Made by a program: the position numbers and the translations under genes. From contig DCDV01000026.1 in the NCBI GenBank assembly GCA_002316595.1, positions 20,660 to 30,783 of the forward strand: a stretch of DNA of 10,124 nt. Direction: 5' to 3'. Below are positions 1-6,886 of this stretch, one piece after another. This stretch comes from Mageeibacillus sp. UBA1046. GTDB lineage: Bacteria > Bacillota > Clostridia > Saccharofermentanales > DTU023. A model generated the notes under the pieces. That model saw only the letters and a list, made by a program, of their open reading frames with translations, made no database searches and was not told where the DNA came from. Every line of letters starts with the position of its first letter. The stretch's first letter is position 1.

Positions 1-2700
1 GGGGAGCTCTTCAACCTTGAGCATTTCGAAATCGACCTTGGTCGGGGGACTGAGGTTTACATCGATAGGATTTGAATCGGAACCATCCACCGTTGCTGTT
101 GCATGCCAGTCATAGGTTAGTGTACCCTTAGCAGTCATCGGTATGCTGTCAAAATCAAATGTAATCGTGGTGTCAGCACCCATCCACCAAGTGAAAGCGA
201 AAATATCGGCCGGCTTATTACGGTCAATGCCGACAAACACGCCGGTTGTCTCGTCATAGTTACCGGTCAAAACGGTGCCGGCGGAATTATAGAATGTAAT
301 CGTCATTTCGCCGTCCCCCATATCTTCAACTTGTGCACGCCAGTCTGTAAGAGGCTCCGGACCATCGCCGCTATCCCAGACACCCTTCACCTCATAGATT
401 CCTGAAACAGACTCGTAAATCTTTAGCGTCATAAAGGCGCAACCTTCAGTATCCGTTCTGACAACCCTGACAAAGACCGAATCGTCCTCAATCGTGAGAT
501 TCCAAACGGCATCCTCGCCGACTTGTACGCTTTGCACCGTGTCTTCTTCTATGATGCATTTCCCCGTTACTTCCATTTTCAAAGATACGCCGGAGCCCTC
601 GGCATCGGGCACACTAGCTCTGACTGTAAATTCTCGAAAGCCTGTTTCCGCAAAGAGATCCACTGTGCTCCTGTCCAGAAGCTTCTGCATGCTGTAAGGA
701 CTCTTGCCTTGCTTGTCGCGTTCGTTGTTGATGGCCTGGAGAACTGCCTCATCAACTCGTAGAAACTCCTTGCCCATTCCACCCGGGATGGGTATTGTCC
801 CACTTTCCGTAGTAAGCTCGTTCGCTGCCGTTTGGACAAGTAAATCTTTAATCTGAGCTGCGTCCATGCCGGGACTGATTGATTGAACCAGGGCGATAGC
901 CGCAGTAACCTGAGGTGCTGAAAAACTGGTGCCGCTTGCTTTGATCGGCAGTCCGTTTTCATCAGTGCCAACAATCATTTCTACCCCCGGGGCGGAAAGA
1001 GTGACCTCGGCATCTTCGGTGGCAAAACCCGAAAATTCAGCGCGCGAACCGTCGTTGTTGATTGCTCCGACTGTGATCACATTAGGAAGTTTTATACCGG
1101 CCGGGCAGTCGTTTTTGCCGTTCAGCGCTCCCTTGCTTCCATCAGCATTGCCCGAGTTGCCTGCGCTTGCTACAAAAACGACATTCGGATTTGTTTCCTG
1201 CATTTTCTTGAAAAACTTTGTGTAAGCTTTTACTATGGGTTCATAATTATCACTTGGTGGCCTGAAGTTGAAGGAACAATTAATTACAAGCGCACCCTCA
1301 TCCACCATCTTTTTTAAATAAACCAGTGTCTTGTCGGTATAGGCCACCCCGGATGGATACGAAATCTGCAACAGATCATCATCAGCAGCCTGCGTAGCAA
1401 TATATTGCGGGTTGGCATCAAAGACATTTTTAACATTGATCGTAAGGTTTTCTTCCAGTAACCCGGCAACGCCTACCATTCCGCCATTTTCAGCATCGGC
1501 GCCAATCACATGGGCAACTTTTGATCCGTGGCTTAGTCCGCCATTGACAATCTGGTCGTTTTTCATAACGGGATCGTCTGTCTTATCGCCGGACAGCATC
1601 ACGCTGCCGTTGAACTCCTTCGACCCGCTATAAAAGGCTTCATCCAGGACACCGACATTCACCTTATTCAGCTTTATGCCGCTCCCTTTGATGATTTTCC
1701 AAGCGTTCTCCATTCCGATAAGCTTGTAGTGAGAATTTGAAGGATCTGCGTATGTGGGATCCTGGAGCGGTGTGCAGGGCTGACCCGCCATATCCGAACC
1801 ATATGCCGGCACATTGGGAAAAACGAGTTCGACGTCCTCCAAACCTGATAAAGCGTCAAGTCTGGCATTCAGCCCGGATTCGGTTTTATCGTCAGTTTCA
1901 ACCAGATACAGGTTGATAAATTCAAGTTCGCCGACAATGGTTCCATCGATTTGCCCAATAACCTTTTTTGCTGCGACTTTATCTACATCATCATTAAATA
2001 CGATAATGATCTGATTGGCCGGCACATAACCCCACTTATCCGTCTTAATGATAGAGGCGGGATCCGGATCTTTATACGTTGCCAGCCCTCCCGTATTTTG
2101 AGGACCGGGATTGCTCCCCGAAAGTATGTGTGTTCCGTTTATAAGTTGGAATACGTTGAAGCCCAATCCTGCCACAAGAGCAATAATAAGGATGATAATC
2201 AGAGCGCTTCTGCCACCCGTCCTTTTCGAGCCGCCACTGTATGTCGGCAGCTGATTAGGCGGCTGTCGAGGGGGAATATACTGCCCCTTTACTTGTTGCA
2301 TCGGAGGCTGTGATGGCGGTTGCGGCGGCGCCTGTGATGGCTGTTGTAACGGAGGCTGTAATGGCTGTTGCGGCAGAGCCTGCCATGACTGTAGCATCGG
2401 AGGCTGTGATAGTGGTTGCGGCGGTGCCTGCCATGACTGTTGCAACGGGGCCTGTAATGGCTGTTGCGGCAGAGCCTGCGATCGCTGTTGCGACGTAGCC
2501 TGCAATGGCGGTTGTAGCGGAGCCTGCGATGGCAGTTGCGGCGGCGCCTGTGATGGCTGTTGCGGAGAGGTATTATTGGATGTGACTTTTTGCCCGTTAA
2601 TTTGCTTCGCATTGAAATTATTATTCTCGATATTTGACCCACACTTCGAACAAAATTTTGCGTTATCTTTGACTTCCGATCCACAATGTATGCAAAACAT
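1..2700 (-). CDS. Membrane-anchored subtilisin-family (S8) serine protease with N-terminal zinc ribbon, C-terminus cut by window edge
   Basis: The frame is open for 900 codons and leaves the window in frame, so the C-terminus is missing. It starts at ATG 2700 behind AAGGGGGG with 6-nt spacing. Seen in order: a zinc ribbon (C3, C6, C17, C20); eleven 8-residue Pro/Gln-rich repeats (about 45-132); a basic stretch, then one hydrophobic span (about 165-187); an I9-like propeptide (about 222-300) beginning GYVPANQIIIVF; and a subtilase domain. The catalytic set looks intact: Asp353 in VGVLDEAF, His391 in SHGSKVAHVIGA, oxyanion Asn515 in ASAGNSG, and Ser592 in SGTSFSAP. A beta-rich region of unknown type fills about 680-900. 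By the positive-inside rule the zinc ribbon is cytoplasmic and the protease extracellular. It is the last visible gene of the operon, 27 bp after its neighbour. The substrate is unknown. Self-processing at the propeptide is expected from the family, not seen. Confidence 0.9.
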   Translation of the reverse strand, partial: MFCIHCGSEVKDNAKFCSKCGSNIENNNFNAKQINGQKVTSNNTSPQQPSQAPPQLPSQAPLQPPLQATSQQRSQALPQQPLQAPLQQSWQAPPQPLSQPPMLQSWQALPQQPLQPPLQQPSQAPPQPPSQPPMQQVKGQYIPPRQPPNQLPTYSGGSKRTGGRSALIIILIIALVAGLGFNVFQLINGTHILSGSNPGPQNTGGLATYKDPDPASIIKTDKWGYVPANQIIIVFNDDVDKVAAKKVIGQIDGTIVGELEFINLYLVETDDKTESGLNARLDALSGLEDVELVFPNVPAYGSDMAGQPCTPLQDPTYADPSNSHYKLIGMENAWKIIKGSGIKLNKVNVGVLDEAFYSGSKEFNGSVMLSGDKTDDPVMKNDQIVNGGLSHGSKVAHVIGADAENGGMVGVAGLLEENLTINVKNVFDANPQYIATQAADDDLLQISYPSGVAYTDKTLVYLKKMVDEGALVINCSFNFRPPSDNYEPIVKAYTKFFKKMQETNPNVVFVASAGNSGNADGSKGALNGKNDCPAGIKLPNVITVGAINNDGSRAEFSGFATEDAEVTLSAPGVEMIVGTDENGLPIKASGTSFSAPQVTAAIALVQSISPGMDAAQIKDLLVQTAANELTTESGTIPIPGGMGKEFLRVDEAVLQAINNERDKQGKSPYSMQKLLDRSTVDLFAETGFREFTVRASVPDAEGSGVSLKMEVTGKCIIEEDTVQSVQVGEDAVWNLTIEDDSVFVRVVRTDTEGCAFMTLKIYESVSGIYEVKGVWDSGDGPEPLTDWRAQVEDMGDGEMTITFYNSAGTVLTGNYDETTGVFVGIDRNKPADIFAFTWWMGADTTITFDFDSIPMTAKGTLTYDWHATATVDGSDSNPIDVNLSPPTKVDFEMLKVEELP
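2304..2568 (-). repeat. 24-bp tandem repeat array encoding Pro/Gln-rich octapeptides
   Basis: About eleven imperfect 24-bp units lie inside the protease gene. Each encodes an octapeptide of the type xQxPSQAP (PQQPSQAP, PQLPSQAP, LQPPLQAT, LQQSWQAP and so on). The array joins the zinc ribbon to the membrane span and so would be a flexible, extended cytoplasmic linker. Its periodicity keeps other frames open on both strands here, which makes spurious ORFs. Copy number may vary between strains. Confidence 0.85.
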
Positions 2701-2714
2701 GTTGTTCCCCCCTT

Positions 2715-2730
2715 TAAGCGCCTTCGCTTA
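2715..2730 (-). promoter_or_regulatory. Perfect 6-bp hairpin spanning the stop codon and the protease gene leader
   Basis: On the mRNA strand this reads TAAGCG, loop AAGG, CGCTTA. The first three bases are the stop codon of the upstream gene, and the stem ends directly before the AAGGGGGG ribosome binding site of the protease gene. It lacks a U-run, so it is not a terminator. It could influence mRNA processing or translation of the downstream gene (inference). Confidence 0.4.
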
Positions 2731-3480
2731 TCTTCTTATTAATTCGATGGTCACTCGGCTTTGTAAGTTGTAATCTTCAACAACCGCCAGCCATGTGAAA
2801 TCATAAGTTCCATGTGGCAGGCCATTTTCTGTGGTGATTGGAATTTCAATATAGTCGGGTTGAATCGTATCACTGACCTCTAAGGAGGGATCAAGATAGA
2901 AATTGTCGAGGTCGAGATACAGCCTCAACGTGTTGCCGGCAAGCTCTCCCGTGTGAAGCTGTGGCTCGATGGCAAGAGAATCACCGTATGCCTCGCCGTT
3001 TATGTTGCCCTCGTAGGGCATGATATCGCATTCAAACTGCTGTCCGAGATAGATTTCCATCCAGAGAAAAACCTCTTCCATGCCGACGGATTCCCATGAA
3101 CCTTCACTCTCAATGGAGTAATAGCGACGGAAGGTCATATCCCAGATACCGCTGGCATCAAAATCCTGTGAACCTTGTGTCTGCGCCGTGGTCTCAATTG
3201 GCATTGTCTCCTGAAGCTCTTGCGAAGGCGCTGTTTCCGGGAGGGTCTCCATTGACGTAGTCTCTAGAATCTCTTGTGAGGGCAAAGTATCCACAGGAGG
3301 CTCCGGTGGGGCAGTCAGCTCGACTTTCCAGGTTTCTGATGCGTCGGACTTGTCGTTATTGAATAGACTTAAGCTATCGGAGGATCCTTTAACCCAGCCA
3401 GCCATGGCCATTCCCCAAACCACAAGCACTAAAACCATGAGGACGATCACTATACCATTGCGGTTTTTTGAATTGTTCAT
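2728..3480 (-). CDS. Single-pass membrane protein with acidic Thr/Glu/Pro linker and beta-rich extracellular domain
   Basis: No known family was recognised in this 250-residue protein. The start is taken as ATG 3480, which has AGGTGA 5 nt upstream. An in-frame TTG at 3495 lies upstream of that site and is unlikely. A short basic N-terminus (NNSKNRNG) precedes one hydrophobic span (about 9-30). Next comes a low-complexity linker (about 55-105) with repeated PSQE...LET..PIET-type segments, then a beta-rich domain (about 108-250) opening SGIWDMTF and rich in aromatics. The N-terminus would be inside and the domain outside; no cleavage site is obvious, so a membrane anchor is likelier than a secreted form. 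It sits 74 bp after the zinc-ribbon gene and 27 bp before the protease gene. It may be a partner, substrate or inhibitor of the protease (inference); its domain resembles part of the protease C-terminus by eye. Confidence 0.8.
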   Translation of the reverse strand: MNNSKNRNGIVIVLMVLVLVVWGMAMAGWVKGSSDSLSLFNNDKSDASETWKVELTAPPEPPVDTLPSQEILETTSMETLPETAPSQELQETMPIETTAQTQGSQDFDASGIWDMTFRRYYSIESEGSWESVGMEEVFLWMEIYLGQQFECDIMPYEGNINGEAYGDSLAIEPQLHTGELAGNTLRLYLDLDNFYLDPSLEVSDTIQPDYIEIPITTENGLPHGTYDFTWLAVVEDYNLQSRVTIELIRR

Positions 3481-3485
3481 GTCAC

Positions 3486-3491
3486 TCACCT
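3486..3491 (-). promoter_or_regulatory. Ribosome binding site deciding the start of the single-pass membrane protein
   Basis: AGGTGA lies 5 nt before ATG 3480 and overlaps the codons that an upstream TTG start would use, which favours the ATG. Confidence 0.6.
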
Positions 3492-3554
3492 GCAATTTTT
3501 CAGATTTTTGATGTTGATGAAATTATTTAATCGTCCGGGCAAAGAATGCTAAGG

Positions 3555-4184
3555 CTATTTTTTGTATTTCAGCGTATCGCCGAAGAGTTCTGTCAGCGTT
3601 TGCTTGATTGTTTTGTCGTGGGAGATGCTGTGCGAGAAATCAATTTTATTACCGTCCAGGAGGGAAATATCAAGCTTGCCCTGATGGCCGTAGCTTCTTC
3701 CGTCATCGTCTATGCTGCTAGACTCACATTGATAGACAAGCTTCTTAATATTCACATATGGAATTACAAAATTTGTCGGGTCTTCGGCAAGGATTTGCCC
3801 TGATGTCATGGAATAGTACTTATTTTGATAATTCGCCCAAAACTGCATCATTGCCGCACTGCCCTTGAAGAAGCCTTTTCCCTCAGCTTTAATTTCACCT
3901 GAGACTCTGCTGCTCTCCTGTTTCTGCAGCTGCGCAGAGAGGTGGGCGACAAGCAACTTGTCCTTCAACAAGATTATATAAGCAGGTGTTCTCTTAAATA
4001 ATGATTCCTTGCGTTGCGCAGAAAAAACCCACATAACTTCTTCACTGCCGCTATACTGATTTAATGGCTCCGGCGAAATGTGTTCATGAGCTGAGCCTAC
4101 GGGGGGCTGTGTTACAGAACTGCCGCATCTTCCACAGAATCTGCTCTCAGGTTCGAGCAGAGCACCGCATTGTTCGCAATACAT
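3555..4184 (-). CDS. Soluble zinc-ribbon protein with possible bacterial PH-like domain
   Basis: A 209-residue protein starting at ATG 4184, preceded by AGGAG at 7-nt spacing. An in-frame GTG at 4214 has no such site. The N-terminus is a double-CxxC zinc ribbon (C3, C6, C17, C20) in the typical form MYCEQCG...RFCGRCG. A polar linker of about 25 residues follows, then a single alpha/beta domain (about 48-205). Its alternating strands (VMWVFSAQRK, YIILLKDKLLVAHL, FVIPYVNIKKLVY, KLDISLLDGNKIDF) and final helix (HDKTIKQTLTELFG) resemble bacterial PH-like folds; that is an inference from pattern, not a match. There is no signal peptide or membrane span, so it is cytoplasmic. It is the first gene after a likely promoter and heads the operon containing the membrane protease. 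A zinc ribbon at the cytoplasmic end of that protease makes pairing between them plausible but untested. Confidence 0.82.
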   Translation of the reverse strand: MYCEQCGALLEPESRFCGRCGSSVTQPPVGSAHEHISPEPLNQYSGSEEVMWVFSAQRKESLFKRTPAYIILLKDKLLVAHLSAQLQKQESSRVSGEIKAEGKGFFKGSAAMMQFWANYQNKYYSMTSGQILAEDPTNFVIPYVNIKKLVYQCESSSIDDDGRSYGHQGKLDISLLDGNKIDFSHSISHDKTIKQTLTELFGDTLKYKK

Positions 4185-4191
4185 ATGTTTG

Positions 4192-4196
4192 CTCCT
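4192..4196 (-). promoter_or_regulatory. Ribosome binding site deciding the start of the zinc-ribbon/PH-like gene
   Basis: AGGAG with 7-nt spacing to ATG 4184. It lies inside the extension that a GTG start at 4214 would add, so the shorter protein is preferred. Confidence 0.7.
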
Positions 4197-4235
4197 TTCT
4201 ATAACCAAAAACACTTACCGTTAAATAGTAATTAA

Positions 4236-4262
4236 ATTATATTCTTCAGATAAACCTTTGAA
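4236..4262 (-). promoter_or_regulatory. Candidate sigma-A promoter for the zinc-ribbon/protease operon
   Basis: On the minus strand a perfect TATAAT (4236-4241) is preceded at 15 bp by TTCAAA (4257-4262), which matches four of six bases of TTGACA. The spacing is short. The predicted leader is about 45 nt. The rest of 4185-4384 is AT-rich and holds no gene I can support. Confidence 0.45.
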
Positions 4263-4384
4263 TAGATCTTTGTATTACAGTTTTTTTGCGGGGATTACCC
4301 GGACTACAGACATAATTCACTCTCATTTAAGAGATTATGATATCAAATTCAACATGTTTGTATTGCTTTGTGCAAGATTTCTAA

Positions 4385-5458
4385 AATTCGCAACCAACAC
4401 CAACAGAGCCCGGTACAACCGAAGAACCGGGCACCACAGAGGAACCCACAGTGGAATCCACTGAGGAACCCACTGAGGAACCCGTTGGTGGATTAGAGGC
4501 AAGCATCACAGTTCAGGCAGAGACAGGCTGGCTGGAATATTATCAGGCCGCAGCTGACCGCGTATTGGAAGCAAACCCCGACAGTACCATTGAATTGATG
4601 GAAGTCGCTTCATTTGATCACATCGATACTCTGGATCAGACAGACGCAACCAACCCGGACGTTGCAGACCTTTTTGCAATCCCTGCCGACCGTTTAACCA
4701 ACATGGCGGGTAAAGACCTGCTCGGTGCACTCGATGCACACGCAATAGCTGAACAAGCAGGCGGATGGGATGATTTTGATGCCGGCTTGGGCGGGCTTTT
4801 CGTCGCAGATGGCGAATATATGGCTTTCCAATTCAACATTGAAACCCTGATAGTTTTCGCCAACGAAGCCAATGCTGAAGCAGAAGGTATCGATCTTTCT
4901 CAGCCTGTAGAAATGAATGACATTGAAAATCCCGCGCATATCTTATTGCCGGCTTTTGATGCCTGGTTCGGTGTAGCGCTGACCAACTCAGCTGATATCG
5001 ATCTATTAGCGCCTGAAGGCGACGTCTTCTTATCTGACCTGACCAAAGAATGGTCCGAGCTAGAACCAGAAAAACAAGCAGCCATTGAGACTCTCTATAA
5101 TTATTGGGCTCTCAACGCCGAGAACAACACCACTCTCTTTGACGCAGACGCGGGCTGGGGCTACATTGACGAACAGTTCACCAGCGGTAACGCAGGCGTA
5201 CTGCGCATCGGTGGTCCATGGGAGACCAGTGGCATGAGAGAAAGAACCAATGACGGTGCCGATTTGGGCATTTACAATATTGGCCAAATTACCGTAGCAG
5301 GCAACCCAATGAAACATTGGCAGGGAGGCTGGGGCCTTGCAATTAATCCTCGTATTGAGGAAGATGCAGACCAGGTCGCTCTGGCAGAATCCATGATCGC
5401 AGAGATCGTGAATCCCGAATTTGCAGAAGATCTCTTCCGTGCCCTCCTGCTGCAATGA
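4385..5458 (+). pseudogene. Fragment of an ABC-transporter sugar (maltose-type) binding lipoprotein, lacking signal peptide and probably C-terminus
   Basis: The open frame begins right after an in-frame TAA at 4382. Its first residues (NSQPTPTEPGTTEEP) look like the linker that follows a lipobox cysteine, but no signal peptide or cysteine precedes them. A GTG at 4451 could allow internal initiation. The body resembles family 1 maltose-type binding proteins: ADLFAIPADRLTNMAGKDLL, the typical GPWETSGM segment and GGWGLAINPRIEE. Compared with E. coli maltose-binding protein, the frame stops where roughly 80-100 C-terminal residues should follow. It is very acidic, with only four lysines after residue 1 of the GTG frame, unlike its neighbours. 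No permease or ATPase gene lies nearby. It looks like a piece of a foreign or displaced gene cut at both ends, or an assembly chimera. A functional cytoplasmic protein is unlikely. Confidence 0.75.
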
Positions 5459-5530
5459 ATCGACAAACAAGCGGGTAGTATTCCAGGTGCTGCCCTGGTG
5501 ATCCTGTCCGTGTATAACTACAATTTTCAT
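5459..5530 (-). pseudogene. 5' stub of an NADPH-dependent FMN reductase/flavodoxin-like gene
   Basis: ATG 5530 has GGAG 6 nt upstream. The first residues, MKIVVIHGQDHQGST, match the flavin-binding first strand and loop of NAD(P)H-dependent FMN reductase-like proteins, which often begin MKI.VIHGQ.HKGST. Similarity fades within about 24-35 codons, where the frame enters the antisense of the sugar-binding fragment. The frame continues by chance to 5060 but no longer looks like the family, whose members are normally about 180-200 residues. The break lies near 5425-5465. The stub is 44 bp downstream of the TetR gene on the same strand, so the two probably formed an operon. The rest of the gene was not recognised in this window. 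Confidence 0.65.
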
Positions 5531-5574
5531 TCTATTCTCCGATAAATATACTTTCTGCACGAGGTGCCAGATAT

Positions 5575-6255
5575 TTAATTCTTCACATAATGCCCGGCAA
5601 ACGCTTCAATATGTGCGTACAGCCTGCCGAGTGCCTCTTCTTCCCGTTCAGGACGGTGATCGTAACTGCTGAGCAGCAGGTAGATCGGCGCATAAAAATG
5701 CAGGGCGCAGGTGTCAGGATCAGTTTCTATAAAGAAACCTTTGTCAATTAATTCGCGGAACAGCGTACTCTGGTAAGTTAGTGGCTCCTCGAACATCCAT
5801 CGATGGAAAGCTTCACTCGCTGCTGAATCCCGATATTGCTCCAAAGTAAGCATGCGGCGAACCCGGGCAGCGAAATCGTCTTTCAGCATGTAGAGGAAAA
5901 GCTGCCTGGCAAATAGCTGAAGATGGTTGATATTGATGTCGGCGTAAAAGCCGGCATTACTTCCGGCAGTTCCTGCCTTGGCTGGAGTAGGGGCATTGAT
6001 TTCCGATTCTGTGTTTTCTTCAGGCCAACCCGCAGGCAGACCTATTACCTGCATCGATGCCTTATAATGCTCAGACATCAGGTCAAGAAGCGCCTGGAAA
6101 ATATCCTCTTTGCCGTGAAAATGATTATAGATCGAGGCTGCCTTAATACCTACATCAGCAGCAATCTCACGCATGGACACACCGGAGTAGCCTCGTTCGG
6201 AGAAAAGTTTCAGAGCTGCTTTCAAAATTTTGTCATGTGTCGATTCCATCTGCAT
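5575..6255 (-). CDS. TetR/AcrR-family transcriptional regulator
   Basis: An intact 226-residue protein starting at ATG 6255 with AAGGAG at 5 nt; the second ATG (6249) is too far from that site. Residues about 5-60 form the classic TetR DNA-binding domain: DKILKAALKLFSERGYSGVS, then MREIAADVGIKAASIYNHF, with the usual recognition helix and the KEDIFQALL helix. The helical C-terminal domain (about 65-226) would bind an unknown ligand; it contains an unusual Pro/Ala/Gly-rich insertion near 75-95. The family represses its own promoter and a neighbouring gene until a ligand binds. A perfect palindrome sits in its promoter. The only co-directional partner is the truncated FMN reductase stub, so the regulator may now control only itself or distant genes, possibly including the divergent small membrane protein (inference). 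Confidence 0.93.
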   Translation of the reverse strand: MQMESTHDKILKAALKLFSERGYSGVSMREIAADVGIKAASIYNHFHGKEDIFQALLDLMSEHYKASMQVIGLPAGWPEENTESEINAPTPAKAGTAGSNAGFYADININHLQLFARQLFLYMLKDDFAARVRRMLTLEQYRDSAASEAFHRWMFEEPLTYQSTLFRELIDKGFFIETDPDTCALHFYAPIYLLLSSYDHRPEREEEALGRLYAHIEAFAGHYVKN

Positions 6256-6278
6256 GTAGACTCCTTAATTATTTCGAT

Positions 6279-6307
6279 ATTCATTTTAACTAACGTTAGT
6301 TTGTCAA
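6279..6307 (-). promoter_or_regulatory. Promoter of the TetR gene
   Basis: On the minus strand a consensus -35 TTGACA (6302-6307) is followed after exactly 17 bp by ATGAAT (6279-6284), a weak -10 sharing its last three bases with TATAAT. The leader to the start codon is short, about 17-20 nt. The whole spacer is occupied by the palindromic operator and an AAA. Confidence 0.6.
6288..6301. promoter_or_regulatory. Palindromic TetR operator
   Basis: AACTAACGTTAGTT is a perfect 14-bp palindrome lying between the -35 and -10 of the TetR gene, the usual place for an autorepressor site. It is also about 125 bp upstream of the divergent membrane protein gene. Confidence 0.75.
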
Positions 6308-6426
6308 TAGCCATAAGAAGACATCTTGTATTAATTGCCGCTGCGTCTGTAGAAAAGAGTTATTATATTTATTAGGGAATTAAAGCAGTAAGTAGCTCGG
6401 AGTACTAACTTACCGGGATAAGGTAA

Positions 6427-6765
6427 ATGAATAATAAACTTCTATATTTAAAACTGATTCATACAATCATTTGGACGTTTTTTGTCTTTGTGATTTTCTA
6501 TATCCTCTACTCTGGAATATTTGACAGGATTAATGTGTACACCTTTATTGCCATTGGGCTTGTCGTGCTGGAAGGAATAATTCTTATTCTGTTTTCCTGG
6601 AAATGCCCAATAACAGTTGTAGGGAGAAAATATACCGATGATCATGAGGCAGGCTTTGATATTTTCCTGCCAAAATGGGTTGCCAAAAATAATAAAACTA
6701 TTTTTGGAACTCTGTTCGGAATTGGTACCTTTATCGTGATTCTAAGATTGCTCGATATTTGCTAA
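6427..6765 (+). CDS. Small three-span membrane protein of unknown function
   Basis: A 112-residue protein starting at ATG 6427, with AAGG 3 nt upstream. Three hydrophobic spans are visible (about 8-30, 36-57 and 91-108). Between spans two and three is a distinctive polar stretch (58-90) with WKCPITVVGRKYTD and GFDIFLPKWVAKNNK. The WKCP motif followed by GFDIFLP resembles uncharacterised small membrane proteins that I recall from several bacterial phyla, but I cannot name a family with certainty. It is transcribed away from the TetR gene; their start codons are 171 bp apart with the TetR operator between them. No good plus-strand promoter was found in that gap. A strong terminator begins about 80 bp after the stop. 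There are no operon partners. Confidence 0.8.
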   Translation: MNNKLLYLKLIHTIIWTFFVFVIFYILYSGIFDRINVYTFIAIGLVVLEGIILILFSWKCPITVVGRKYTDDHEAGFDIFLPKWVAKNNKTIFGTLFGIGTFIVILRLLDIC

Positions 6766-6847
6766 GTAAATTTTTGTCTATTTTCGTGGTGTTGCTTCAG
6801 TTACGTTACCGCCAGAAATACCGCAAATACCACAATTATTAGGAACA

Positions 6848-6886
6848 AAAAGGACTACGAAATTGTATCTGTTTCGTAGTCCTTTT
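6848..6886. terminator. Bidirectional intrinsic terminator between convergent genes
   Basis: A perfect 15-bp stem, AAAAGGACTACGAAA (6848-6862) with TTTCGTAGTCCTTTT (6872-6886), encloses a 9-nt loop. The T-run on the plus strand and the A-run on the left let it work in both directions. It serves the small membrane gene ending at 6765 and, 135 bp beyond its stop, the operon ending at 7021. Confidence 0.85.

Noticed and set aside
579..974. 131-codon minus-strand frame
   Set aside because: It lies out of frame inside the protease gene, over the catalytic serine region, and resembles no family.
2289..2684. Open frame on the minus strand rich in Arg/His/Asn, and a plus-strand Ala/Val-rich frame at 2310-2498
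   Set aside because: Both are alternative readings of the 24-bp repeat array. The array keeps every frame open, and the protease frame is the one with domains and a ribosome binding site.
4258..4464. 68-codon plus-strand frame that might supply a leader for the sugar-binding fragment
   Set aside because: It is in a different frame, has no signal-peptide character and no ribosome binding site. A frameshift would not create a lipobox.
5060..5458. Continuation of the reductase frame opposite the sugar-binding fragment
   Set aside because: After the first 24-35 codons it loses family features. It is simply the antisense of a recognisable coding region.
5483..5498. CCAGG/CCTGG inverted repeat that looks like a terminator stem
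   Set aside because: It is short, lacks a T-run and lies within the codons for the flavin-binding loop HQGSTW of the reductase stub.
6387..6415. GTAAGT/ACTTAC inverted repeat just before the small membrane gene, a possible riboswitch or operator
   Set aside because: The stem is only six base pairs with a 14-nt loop, and no known riboswitch motif is present.
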